64,000 bases of DNA from CAWIVJ01 sp963839525 (GTDB lineage: Bacteria > Cyanobacteriota > Vampirovibrionia > Gastranaerophilales > Gastranaerophilaceae): the NCBI GenBank assembly GCA_963839525.1, contig CAWIVJ010000013.1, forward strand, positions 67,257-131,256. Reading direction: 5' to 3'. Positions 18,639 through 27,446 of the stretch are shown piece by piece (the first letter of the stretch is position 1; every line of letters begins with the position of its first letter). A program made the translations under genes and the position numbers. The notes beneath the pieces were generated by a model that saw only the letters and a program-made list of their open reading frames with translations, was not told where the DNA came from and searched no databases.

Positions 18639-18703
18639 TATAATCTTCACTCCATTTTTACTTAAAAACATTTACCCTTGAAATAATCTGAAAAAACATC
18701 AAA

Positions 18704-18904
18704 TTAAGAGCCTAAAATTTTGTCGATTTTTTCGTTATTTTTGTCGATTCTTTTCCCTTTTTCCAGCGCTATATAAGCTAAAGTCATGGTTTCTGCAAAT
18801 GTTTCAACCCTGTAAGATGTAATCAAATCAAGCAATACATTAATATCTTTAATATCGTGCATTATTTTATCTCTCAAATATAAAATCTGATGTTTTTTGT
18901 TCAT
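18704..18904 (-). CDS. Small hypothetical protein (66 aa), divergent from HTH gene
   Basis: Start chosen at MNKKHQILYL because AAAGGAG lies five bases before that ATG; a longer frame from 18943 lacks such a site. The product is helical and charged, with HDIKDINVLLDLITSY and a Lys-rich C-terminus (KGKRIDKNNEKIDKILGS). No homology recognised. It is divergent from the small HTH gene at 19035, and the shared 130-bp gap holds an 11-bp inverted repeat, so the pair may form an autoregulated module. Confidence 0.6.
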   Translation of the reverse strand: MNKKHQILYLRDKIMHDIKDINVLLDLITSYRVETFAETMTLAYIALEKGKRIDKNNEKIDKILGS

Positions 18905-18948
18905 TTTTACTCCTTTTGTTAAGAAAAATAAAACTATTCTCAATCAAT

Positions 18949-19017
18949 AATTCGTAATAACTATATATTACTCGTTAATAGTATATGAAAACGATTTATT
19001 TGTCAATATTACGAATT
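18949..19017. promoter_or_regulatory. Inverted repeat, candidate operator between two divergent small genes
   Basis: AATTCGTAATA at 18949-18959 is matched exactly by its reverse complement TATTACGAATT at 19007-19017. A partial copy (TTACTCGTTAATA) lies between. The arms bracket the promoter region shared by the 66-aa gene and the HTH gene, as expected for an operator of the HTH protein. Binding is inferred. Confidence 0.5.
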
Positions 19018-19034
19018 AAAAATATAATAAAAGA

Positions 19035-19247
19035 ATGGATTTATTTGCCAGAGAACAAGTTAAAGTACTTCTTGCACAAGAAGTTATGACATTAAAAGAC
19101 CTTGCAGAAGCTTTAGGAAAAGAGCTCGGCAAGAAATATACCGCTGATAATTTATCGCAAAAATTAAGAAGCGGTTCTATTCGATATAATGAAATGATAA
19201 TCATTGCAAAAATTCTCGAATATGAAGTAAAATTTATTAAAAAGTAG
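19035..19247 (+). CDS. Small helix-turn-helix DNA-binding protein (70 aa)
   Basis: A 70-residue protein that is almost only a helix-turn-helix fold: MTLKDLAEALGKELGKKY is the likely turn region and TADNLSQKLRSGSIRYNEM the recognition region, ending IAKILEYEVKFIKK. It resembles short XRE/phage-type regulators that consist of one domain. It is divergent from the 66-aa gene with an 11-bp inverted repeat between them. Repeats and hairpins follow its 3' end. It probably represses the divergent promoter. Confidence 0.65.
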   Translation: MDLFAREQVKVLLAQEVMTLKDLAEALGKELGKKYTADNLSQKLRSGSIRYNEMIIIAKILEYEVKFIKK

Positions 19248-19304
19248 ATTGGATATAAAAGCAACAGCAGTAGGTCAGCATTACTATGCCGACTAATTTT
19301 TAAT

Positions 19305-19324
19305 GGCGGGATAGTAATCCCGCC
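19305..19324. repeat. GC-rich hairpin
   Basis: GGCGGGAT, loop AGTA, ATCCCGCC. It is conspicuously GC-rich for this genome and sits just before a longer palindromic repeat. It could terminate the HTH gene or belong to the repeat element. Confidence 0.5.
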
Positions 19325-19334
19325 CTACTATAAC

Positions 19335-19447
19335 TGTCATTGCGAGGAGTGAACAAAGTGAGCGACGCGGCAATCCAAAATAATATGATAAAACGTTTTT
19401 CCTTGGATTGCTTCGTCAAAAAATTTCATTTTTCTTCTCGCAATGAC
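19335..19447. repeat. Palindromic intergenic repeat element (~113 bp)
   Basis: The ends are complementary: TGTCATTGCGAGGAG at 19335-19349 and CTCGCAATGACA at the far end. Inside, GGCAATCCAA pairs with TTGGATTGC. Elements with TCATTGCGAG/CAATCC arms are scattered in many bacterial genomes and resemble non-autonomous MITE-like repeats. No coding capacity. It lies downstream of the polysaccharide synthase gene. Confidence 0.7.
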
Positions 19448-19493
19448 ATGAATATCTTTAGTTATTCCGGCAGTATTGCAATCTGCACTACTT

Positions 19494-21413
19494 TTACTTT
19501 TTATCAAAATAATCATCCCATTCATCGGGTTTTTTATAAGCAAATTGCACAAATTTATTCAAACGGTTTATATACTTTCTAGTAAATTTATACAATACTA
19601 TCGGCATTTTAAATTTTGATTTGCACAAGTATTCTTCGTTTTCTTTTTGACAGCCTAGCATTTCTACTTCATCTTTTTCTCCTTCAAGATCAATATTAAA
19701 ATCTTTACCTGAAAATTCTTCAGAAGATTTTACACTTATTCCTGAGCGGGAAATATTACTTACATGCGTTTTGTGTTTTTGATGTTTATTATCTTCAAAA
19801 ACCATGTCATCATCTACTTTGATTCTTTGATAAGTTCTTTTTTCAGGTTTTTCTGTAACGACTTTAATACCATAAACTAAAACTGTAAGGTTTATAGTAT
19901 TCCAAAACAAGTTTGCAACTATTGCGAGCGCACTATAAGGTTCAGAATATAAAATATCGTATATTCCCCGCATTTCTGCCAAAAGAAGTATAGAAAAGAT
20001 TATTATCAAAGATATTTTATATTTGTAATTTGTTTTTTCTTTACTTAATTCTTTTTTTGTCACACTGAATTTAAATTTAGCAAGTTTTTCGGGAATAAAC
20101 AAAGCTTGTATTATTCCTCCGATTGTAAAAATAGATGTTATAAGGTCATAAACATCAGCAAAAATTATATTATTAAATTTTATTTTTGCTGCATATATGA
20201 AAGTAAATTTGAGTCCAAAATAACAGATTTGAAAAGCAATAATCTGATAAAATAAAATTAAAACAGGTGTTATATCAAAAAATATAAATAAGACCGGAGC
20301 AATAAGAAAAACTAATCTTGCTATAGGAGTAAAAAAATAAAGAACCCCTGACAAGTAGAAAAAAGCTTGCATCCGGTTAAGCTTAAAATAATATTTCCAA
20401 TTTTTTGGAGATGTTATAATTTGAACATTTCCTTTTGCCCAACGGATGCGTTGTTTTATATATTCTTCAAAACTTGATGCAGCAATTCCTATCGCAACAG
20501 GACGGTTATAATAAACCACTTTATATCCTTTAGCATGAAACATTAATCCCAACAAGGAATCTTCTGTAATAGTGTGTTCTGGGAAGTTTCCGACAGATTC
20601 AAGATGTTTTCTTCTTATCAGAATATTTGTTCCACCGCAAAAAGCAGAATCAAACTCATTTAAACTGGGTTCAATAACCCGGTAAAAAATATCCTGCTCA
20701 TTAGCAAGAAAATCAGCCAATTTAAGGTTTTTCTGAAAAGCGTCGGGATTACAAAAATGTTGAGGGGTTTGAACAAGAGCCACTTTTTCATCAACAAAAT
20801 TATATATTGTTTCTCTTAAAAAAGTTGATGCGGCAGCATGATCCGCATCAAATATTACAATAATCTCGGAATCCGTTTGGGAAAGAGCGTTATTTATATT
20901 TCCCGCTTTATATCCTTTATTTATTTGCCTTGTAATATAATTACAATCTAATAATTCTGTAAGTGTTTTTATATCATCTCTTCTCCCGTCATCAAGTACG
21001 TAAACTTTATGATTGGGATAATCTATATTTTTACAAGCTGAAATTGTTGTAGAAAGCATATCAGGGCTTTCGTCAAGTGTACAGATAAAAATATCAACAC
21101 TTGGGCAGTAATTTTTAAAAGTTACTAATTCTCCATCTTTATAAATATCCTTATAATAGTCATTTTGTAATTTGTTATCCGGTTTTATCTTTTCTAAGGA
21201 GCTTGACTTAAGCAAAATCAGTGCGAAATTAGTAAAAACAATCAGAGTTAGTATTTCGGCTCCACAAAGAGCATAAGACCAAAATGATGTTAAAGGTGAG
21301 GTAACAAGGTTAAGAGTATACATCCAACGCCACATTACGTAAGTTATACCCATTATAAATATTGTCGAGAAAAAAATAAATATAAATGCTTTATAGTATA
21401 ATTTTTTTTTCAC
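19494..21413 (-). CDS. BcsA-like processive glycosyltransferase (GT2) with PilZ domain
   Basis: A 639-residue inner-membrane synthase of the cellulose synthase type. It has two N-terminal helices, then GT2 motifs in order: VLDDGRRDD (about 137), FDADHA (about 187), the acceptor-site TED (about 283) and QRIRW (about 319). Further helices (345-500) form the export channel. A C-terminal PilZ domain (about 520-610) has RTYQR (RxxxR) and NISRSG (like [DN]xSxxG), the c-di-GMP binding residues. It should polymerise a beta-glucan-like chain when c-di-GMP is bound. It is last in an operon with a GH8 hydrolase and a TPR/barrel protein. No BcsB is visible. Confidence 0.88.
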   Translation of the reverse strand: MKKKLYYKAFIFIFFSTIFIMGITYVMWRWMYTLNLVTSPLTSFWSYALCGAEILTLIVFTNFALILLKSSSLEKIKPDNKLQNDYYKDIYKDGELVTFKNYCPSVDIFICTLDESPDMLSTTISACKNIDYPNHKVYVLDDGRRDDIKTLTELLDCNYITRQINKGYKAGNINNALSQTDSEIIVIFDADHAAASTFLRETIYNFVDEKVALVQTPQHFCNPDAFQKNLKLADFLANEQDIFYRVIEPSLNEFDSAFCGGTNILIRRKHLESVGNFPEHTITEDSLLGLMFHAKGYKVVYYNRPVAIGIAASSFEEYIKQRIRWAKGNVQIITSPKNWKYYFKLNRMQAFFYLSGVLYFFTPIARLVFLIAPVLFIFFDITPVLILFYQIIAFQICYFGLKFTFIYAAKIKFNNIIFADVYDLITSIFTIGGIIQALFIPEKLAKFKFSVTKKELSKEKTNYKYKISLIIIFSILLLAEMRGIYDILYSEPYSALAIVANLFWNTINLTVLVYGIKVVTEKPEKRTYQRIKVDDDMVFEDNKHQKHKTHVSNISRSGISVKSSEEFSGKDFNIDLEGEKDEVEMLGCQKENEEYLCKSKFKMPIVLYKFTRKYINRLNKFVQFAYKKPDEWDDYFDKK

Positions 21414-21416
21414 TTT

Positions 21417-22550
21417 TTACCTTTCGCTTTTTATATCGCATTTTTTTAGTTTTTTTTCGTATAAATAAAGCCCAAACCAGATCAGGTTTTTTTCATAATA
21501 ATTATTTTTACCAATCCAGTAATTTTTGTTTTTGACGTAAGGGCTTATTTTTTTCTTATACATCTCATATGCTGTTTTTTTGTCATAAGTACTTATTGCA
21601 GGAATTAAAAGAGCCATGGCTCCGCTAAATTCAATTTTATTTCTTAATTTTCCATTTTTTTGATAATTAGTATAAAAATGTTTATCCGTTTCCCATTTTT
21701 CAACAAAAAACTTTGATTTTTCAAGTATTGGTTGAGCTCTTTTTTCTCCAGTTTGAATGAAATCCAAATAAATCCTTGCAAAAACCCTTACCGCGTCATA
21801 AGAAAAATCACTCCTTTCTGAATTTTCAAGAACAATTTGCCCATTTTGTATCAAAAACCAGTTTGGCGGTAAATTGGTATCGGTTTTATTCATAACATGT
21901 TTTAAATAGTAATAAGACGAATCAATTAAAAGATTCCAATCATGAATCTCATCATATTTTTGAAAGAGTCTAAATGCATAAGGTGAGAAATAGGAAGGAT
22001 TAACTTCAATTTCACTTTCTTTATTTTGATCTGCACCGGGCGTTAAAATTAAATAATTCCCTACGCGTCTGGTTTCATTGTTCCAAATAGAATTAATTAT
22101 AAATTTTGCTTCCTCCAGGTATTTATATTTTCTCCATTTTTCATGTGCTAAAAGAAGAGAAAAAGCAATATCAATATCCGCATCAGATGCTGAATTATAG
22201 TCCAAAATTTTATATTCTCCTTTTTGATTTTTTCCCCAAAGCCATGCGAATAATTTATCTTTCCTTTGTAAATTATTTTTTGTCCATTTATATACCAAAT
22301 TAAAAGTTTCTTTATCGTTCATAAGTAAACTTCTTAGCAGTATATAGGACTGACCTTCTGATGTTGTTACATTATCCCGGTTATAATCTATTATTCTTCC
22401 TTCTTTTGACATAAAATCTTTTTTATAAAGTTCATAACTTTTAGAAAGGCATAAATTATCTTTAGGACTACTTTTTACTATAAAAGAAAAAATAATAATA
22501 AAGATAGAAACAAAGATTATCGAAATAATTACAATATTAGCTTTTAGCAT
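21417..22550 (-). CDS. Glycoside hydrolase family 8 protein (BcsZ-like endoglucanase)
   Basis: A 377-residue exported or membrane-anchored enzyme: one N-terminal hydrophobic helix (about 5-25), then a GH8 (alpha/alpha)6 barrel. The catalytic-acid region VTTSEGQSYILLRSLL and the SASDADIDIAFSLLLAHEKW block are both present. BcsZ enzymes trim or release cellulose strands during secretion. It overlaps the upstream TPR gene by 14 bp and ends 3 bp before the synthase gene, indicating tight co-translation. Confidence 0.88.
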   Translation of the reverse strand: MLKANIVIISIIFVSIFIIIFSFIVKSSPKDNLCLSKSYELYKKDFMSKEGRIIDYNRDNVTTSEGQSYILLRSLLMNDKETFNLVYKWTKNNLQRKDKLFAWLWGKNQKGEYKILDYNSASDADIDIAFSLLLAHEKWRKYKYLEEAKFIINSIWNNETRRVGNYLILTPGADQNKESEIEVNPSYFSPYAFRLFQKYDEIHDWNLLIDSSYYYLKHVMNKTDTNLPPNWFLIQNGQIVLENSERSDFSYDAVRVFARIYLDFIQTGEKRAQPILEKSKFFVEKWETDKHFYTNYQKNGKLRNKIEFSGAMALLIPAISTYDKKTAYEMYKKKISPYVKNKNYWIGKNNYYEKNLIWFGLYLYEKKLKKCDIKSER

Positions 22551-25500
22551 TTTTTCTGAACCCCCTTATAACTGTATTAACCATAAATAAATGACGCTGC
22601 ATAAATGCATAGTTATAGTAATAATAGCTAAGATTTATATCTATATGTTCGTTAAGCTTGTAAGAAACAATTGGAGCGAAACCCCAAGTTAATCTTGTGA
22701 AATCAGGGGTTCTTGAAAATTGACCACCTGCAAACCCCTGTAAACTATATTTTAATCTCCATTTTTTAATTTCTCCTTCAAGTTTTAAGTTTAATGTATC
22801 AGCTGCGAAAAAGCTTGGACTGAAATAACCTCCAAATAATATTCCCGCACTGTTATAGAGGTCAAGTAAATCAAATTGATAAGCTTCAACAAAAGAAACA
22901 TAATCAAGATTAACTTTTTGTATCCATTTATTTTTAGGATTATTATACAGCACTCTTCCAATACCTATCATCCCCTCAAGGTATTGGTTAGTTGGTAAAT
23001 TTTGTCCATAATCAACTCCATAACATGCCCGACCGAAAGAATAAAACTCTTTTGGAAATTTGAGATTATATTCTAAATATGTTCTAGTATCAGCTACTCT
23101 TCCGGTAAAAATTCCGTCTATAGGCTGCCCTACAGCTGAAAGATAAGATTGAATAAGATTATCTCTATAAAAGCCCAGTTTTAAATTAAATATATCGTTA
23201 AAATAATATTTTAACCAATCGTCAGTAACTACCATATCGCCATTACCAAATTCAAAAATCTTTACTCCGAGATCAGCACGGTATTCCCATTTTTTTGTCG
23301 GCCTGCCTTGTATTCCACCGCGAAATTCGTGTGTCACGTTAGGTGATGTATCTTCTCCTCTTCCTCCGCTGTAAAGAAAAACGTTATAGTTCATAAATAC
23401 ATTTGCATTTCTTTTTATATTTTTTGCAACCTGAAGACCAAATTTGTTATAATCCAAATCAAATTCCTGTGCTAATTGTTGATTCAAGAAAGAATAGGAG
23501 GGAGTTATTGTAATTGCACTATCGTGTTTTATTTTGTAATTTAAAGCTTCAGCTTCTTTTCCTGTTGCACTCCTGAGAGCCTCTTTTGAATTAGTCAGCA
23601 TATTAAAATCATAATAAATTTGCGATTTTAATAATTTTGTTTCATTATCTTCAGGCATTCTGTCAAGAAATTCCAAAGCACTAAATTTTTCGTCATTTGC
23701 AATGTAAGAATATACCATAGCCAATTTTGCCAGTCTATAATCAGACTTATCACCTAAAATATTGTAAAAAATATGTCTGGCTTTATCAAAATTTTTTTTA
23801 TCTATTTCTAAGTAACCGAGCCCCAGTCTTGCTTCTAGGTTCCCCGGATCTTTTCTTAAAACTTTTCTAAAAACTTGCGCTGCTCCGTTAATATACCCCG
23901 CCATCCTGTAAGACACAGCCAATTTATTCTGCAGTATAATGTCCTCAGGATCAAATTGAAGAGCCTTAAAATAATTATTTCCTGCAGCACTGTAATGTTT
24001 ATAAATCATGTCTAAATCCCCAAGAACCATATAGCCTCTTTTAGTATTCTCAAGATTACGTGCTTTAATTACAAAATAAGCATCGATGGTTTTTTGCTGT
24101 GCTAAAAGGGAATCCAAAAAAGCATTGGTAATTTCAAGATTGTCGGGATATTTATTGTAAAGCGGCTCAAGAATATTTTGAGCTTTTTCAAAATCTTGAT
24201 TTGCCATGTACAAATTTGCCAGTCCTTGTTTATATCCTAATTCTGGATAATTATCAACAAGTTTTTCATAATACTTTATTGCATTAGAAAATTTTTTTTT
24301 TGTAGAATATAAATCTCCTGTAGTTTTTAACAATTTTTCCGATTTAGGATCAAATTCCAGTAACTTTTCACTATAAACAATAGCTTTGTCCCAATTTTTA
24401 TCTGCCATTGAATATTCGAGCGCCAAATTCAATAATTCTTTATTTTTTGGATGATTTTTAAGCTGACTTTCAATAATTTTCATTGCTTTGGGATAATTTT
24501 CGGTTTTTGAATATAAAAAAGCAAGAAGTTTTTCATCATCTGAAGAAAGAGGTTTTACTTTTTGTAATTCTTCCAAAGCAATAAGTGCTGATTTGTAATT
24601 ATTTTGCGACATAAAAATATCAACTTTATGTTTTAAAAGCTTTGTATTTTTAGTTTCGACTTTTAGCATTTGCCCTAAATAAATCAAAGCTTTTTCATAA
24701 TCTTTTGCTTTCCAGGAATCATAAAATAATTTTTCACTCAATTTAAATCCGCTAAGCTGCTCCGGAACATAAGGTTTAGCTTTAAAACGTTTTTTAGGAT
24801 TCAGCTCAGAAAGCACATAGGAATAGCTGCTTTTAACATGTTTTCCTTTATCTCCCGACGCCATTAAATTTTCATATACTTTAGCGGCTTTGTCCCATTT
24901 TTTTTGTTTTTCGTATATGCCGGCTAAACGATATTTTATACCGTTATCAGCAGGGTTTAATTCGGATAGTTTTTTTACATATTTTTCTTGCATTGAATAA
25001 TCTTTAAAATCTTCAGCTAAAGATATAATTTTATTAATTATTTCAGAATCTTTGGAAGAAAGTTCATGATGCCTTAAATAATACTTAAGAGAATTTCTTT
25101 TGCTTTTAGTTCTTTCATTTGCGACAATACATGTTTTTATTGAATCAATACCTATATTTTTCGGAGTAATTTTATCGCAAGTTTTTTTAACTGCTTTCCA
25201 GTCATCTTTATAAGCAAAATGATAAATTAGAGCCTTGTTAAGCTCAGTTTTTTGAGCATTTGTTAAATACTTGTTTTCAGTTATTTTTTGTAATTGTTTG
25301 TCGGATAACTTTCCATTTTTTATAGAAGATAAATCTTTTTTAAATAAATATTTTTTATCTTTTGTTAAAACATATAATTTTCCGTATAATTCTTCTGATT
25401 TATCGAAATATTTTTGACGTTCACAAAATCTTGCATAAGATTCTATAACTTTTCTATCTTTTTTGTAATAATATAAAGCTTTTTCATAAGAATGAAATGC

Positions 25501-25644
25501 AGATTTTGTATCCTTTCTTTTTTCAGCCTTCAAGGCATCATTTAAAAATATTTGTTTATAATCTTTTTTTTTGAATAAAAATGCTTCTGAGGATTGCGGG
25601 ATAAACAAAACACAAATTAATACTATTATTAAAAATCCTCGCAT
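22537..25644 (-). CDS. BcsC-like TPR protein with C-terminal outer-membrane barrel
   Basis: A 1035-residue protein with an N-terminal signal peptide (MRGFLIIVLICVLFIPQSSEAF). About 15-20 TPR-type helical repeats follow (residues 30-700; examples NYKSALIALEELQKVKP, NFSNAIKYYEKLVDNYPE-like units). The last ~310 residues (from ITITPSYSFLNQQ) alternate aromatic and polar residues as in an outer-membrane beta-barrel. BcsC proteins are periplasmic scaffolds plus an outer-membrane pore for polysaccharide export. It is the first gene of the operon. Assignment rests on architecture and neighbours; primary sequence is divergent. Confidence 0.8.
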   Translation of the reverse strand: MRGFLIIVLICVLFIPQSSEAFLFKKKDYKQIFLNDALKAEKRKDTKSAFHSYEKALYYYKKDRKVIESYARFCERQKYFDKSEELYGKLYVLTKDKKYLFKKDLSSIKNGKLSDKQLQKITENKYLTNAQKTELNKALIYHFAYKDDWKAVKKTCDKITPKNIGIDSIKTCIVANERTKSKRNSLKYYLRHHELSSKDSEIINKIISLAEDFKDYSMQEKYVKKLSELNPADNGIKYRLAGIYEKQKKWDKAAKVYENLMASGDKGKHVKSSYSYVLSELNPKKRFKAKPYVPEQLSGFKLSEKLFYDSWKAKDYEKALIYLGQMLKVETKNTKLLKHKVDIFMSQNNYKSALIALEELQKVKPLSSDDEKLLAFLYSKTENYPKAMKIIESQLKNHPKNKELLNLALEYSMADKNWDKAIVYSEKLLEFDPKSEKLLKTTGDLYSTKKKFSNAIKYYEKLVDNYPELGYKQGLANLYMANQDFEKAQNILEPLYNKYPDNLEITNAFLDSLLAQQKTIDAYFVIKARNLENTKRGYMVLGDLDMIYKHYSAAGNNYFKALQFDPEDIILQNKLAVSYRMAGYINGAAQVFRKVLRKDPGNLEARLGLGYLEIDKKNFDKARHIFYNILGDKSDYRLAKLAMVYSYIANDEKFSALEFLDRMPEDNETKLLKSQIYYDFNMLTNSKEALRSATGKEAEALNYKIKHDSAITITPSYSFLNQQLAQEFDLDYNKFGLQVAKNIKRNANVFMNYNVFLYSGGRGEDTSPNVTHEFRGGIQGRPTKKWEYRADLGVKIFEFGNGDMVVTDDWLKYYFNDIFNLKLGFYRDNLIQSYLSAVGQPIDGIFTGRVADTRTYLEYNLKFPKEFYSFGRACYGVDYGQNLPTNQYLEGMIGIGRVLYNNPKNKWIQKVNLDYVSFVEAYQFDLLDLYNSAGILFGGYFSPSFFAADTLNLKLEGEIKKWRLKYSLQGFAGGQFSRTPDFTRLTWGFAPIVSYKLNEHIDINLSYYYYNYAFMQRHLFMVNTVIRGFRKNAKS

Positions 25645-25783
25645 TTTTACCCCAATATATTTTTAAAAAAAGCTTTATTATTTATATTAAAATTAAAGCT
25701 AGCCAAAACAATTATACGATTGACTATTTTAGTTGCTAAGTATAATCTTGCAAAAGAAATTTTAAATAAAATTTATTTCCGTT

Positions 25784-27343
25784 TTATTTTAATATTTCAT
25801 TCAAATCTTGATCAGGCACTGTAATTGGTTTTATATTGTATTTCTTAATAAGTATATTTAAAACATTCGGGCTTATAAAAGCAGGCAAAGAAGGTCCTAA
25901 ACGAATATTTTTAATTCCTAAATAAAACAAAGAAAGCAATATAGCTACAGCCTTTTGCTCATACCATGACAAAATCATTGACAAGGGCAGACTGTTAACG
26001 TCCGTTTCAAAGGACTCTGCAAGTGCAAGAGCAATCTTTATTGCAGAGTAAGCATCATTACATTGACCTATATCCAAAAGTCTTGGAATACCTCCAATAT
26101 CCCCGAAATCAAATTTATTGAATCTGTATTTTCCGCATGCAAGAGTTAAAATAATACAATCTTTAGGCACTTTTTGTGCAAATTCAGTATAGTAATTTCT
26201 CCCTGTTTTTGCACCGTCACAACCTCCTATGAGGAAAAAATGCCTGATTTGTCCTGCTTTTACTGCATTAACAATAGTTGGCGCAATAGATAATACTGAA
26301 TTCCCTCCAAATCCTATTGTAATATATTTTTCTTCACCATTTTCTTTAAATCCTTGTTCTTTTAATGCTGCTTCAATTACAGCAGAAAAATCTGCTCTAT
26401 GAACATGTTTTACATTTGGCCATGCAACAAGTCCTGTTGTAAAAATTCTATGAGAATATTCTTTCGGATTCTGAAGACAGTTTGTTGTCATTAAAATTGC
26501 ACCCGGAAACTCTTTAAATTCTTTTTGCTGATCTTGCCAAGCGCCTCCATAGTTTCCCACCAGATGCCTATATTTTTTAAACCCCGGATAAGCATTGCAG
26601 GGAAGCATTTCGCCATGGGTATAAATATTTATTCCGGTGCCTTCAGTTTGCTTAAGAAGTTCTTCCAAATCTTTAAGATCATGTCCTGAAACAACTATTG
26701 CTTTACCTTTTAGCGGAGTAATCCTTACTTGAGTCGGTTCAGGATGTCCGTAAACCGAAGTATTTGCTTCGTCTAATAATTGCATAACTTTAAAATTAAT
26801 TTCTCCTGTTTTCAAAACCTTAGCTAAAAGCTCATCTACAGTCGCATTTTTATTATTTAAAAAGTCTAATATTTCCCAAAATTCTTCAATAATTTTATCG
26901 TCTTCATAGCCTAAATTTTTTGCATGATCATAATAAGCGGCTGCACCTTTTAGTCCATAAGTTATAATTTCTTGAAGAGAATGGATGTCCTCTCCTAATA
27001 AAGCTTTTCTCTCTGGAGCAGAAACAGGCATTGGTTTATACTCAAGTTTAAACAGCTTTTTTAATTCGTTTATGTGCAATTGAATTGTATTTTTAACTTT
27101 TTCAAGTCTTTTATCATCAAAATTTACATTGGTGACAGTTGTAAAAAGTCCTTCAACCATTGCTAAATCGGCCTTTTTGTTTATATAATTTTCTTTTCTC
27201 AATTTATTTGCATAAAATGCAAGTTCTTTGATTTTTCCTACAATTTTATCTTGCAAATCGGCACTTGAGGCTTGCTTTCCGCAAACTCCCTGAATTCTGC
27301 ATCCTTCACCTTTCGCGGTTTGTTCACATTGATAACAAAACAT
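25784..27343 (-). CDS. hcp: Hydroxylamine reductase / hybrid cluster protein, class I
   Basis: Start placed at MFCYQCEQTAKGEGC because AGGAAAGG lies eight bases upstream and the family always begins this way; a TTG 25 codons upstream is not needed. The 519 residues carry the N-terminal cysteine set C3, C6, C15, C21 (C-x2-C-x8-C-x5-C), the spacing of class I Hcp from anaerobes. Cluster-binding blocks follow (GHDLKDLEELL, ILTLACGKYRFNK, IGQCNDAYSAIKIA). Hcp reduces hydroxylamine and nitric oxide and protects against nitrosative stress. A large inverted repeat lies 21-57 bp upstream. Confidence 0.95.
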   Translation of the reverse strand: MFCYQCEQTAKGEGCRIQGVCGKQASSADLQDKIVGKIKELAFYANKLRKENYINKKADLAMVEGLFTTVTNVNFDDKRLEKVKNTIQLHINELKKLFKLEYKPMPVSAPERKALLGEDIHSLQEIITYGLKGAAAYYDHAKNLGYEDDKIIEEFWEILDFLNNKNATVDELLAKVLKTGEINFKVMQLLDEANTSVYGHPEPTQVRITPLKGKAIVVSGHDLKDLEELLKQTEGTGINIYTHGEMLPCNAYPGFKKYRHLVGNYGGAWQDQQKEFKEFPGAILMTTNCLQNPKEYSHRIFTTGLVAWPNVKHVHRADFSAVIEAALKEQGFKENGEEKYITIGFGGNSVLSIAPTIVNAVKAGQIRHFFLIGGCDGAKTGRNYYTEFAQKVPKDCIILTLACGKYRFNKFDFGDIGGIPRLLDIGQCNDAYSAIKIALALAESFETDVNSLPLSMILSWYEQKAVAILLSLFYLGIKNIRLGPSLPAFISPNVLNILIKKYNIKPITVPDQDLNEILK

Positions 27344-27363
27344 TTTTAAAACCTTTCCTAAAT

Positions 27364-27400
27364 ATATTACTAAGTAAAAATTACTTTTACTTAGTAATAT
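27364..27400. promoter_or_regulatory. 16-bp inverted repeat upstream of hcp, candidate operator
   Basis: ATATTACTAAGTAAAA (27364-27379) and TTTTACTTAGTAATAT (27385-27400) are exact reverse complements with a 5-base spacer. Each arm also contains its own near-palindrome TTACTWAGTAA, so two dimer sites could be present. Position just upstream of hcp suggests control by a nitrosative-stress or redox regulator. It does not match the FNR consensus. The regulator is unknown. Confidence 0.65.
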
Positions 27401-27446
27401 TAATTTGATAATAAACAATGAATACTATTAGCTAATTGGCTTATTT

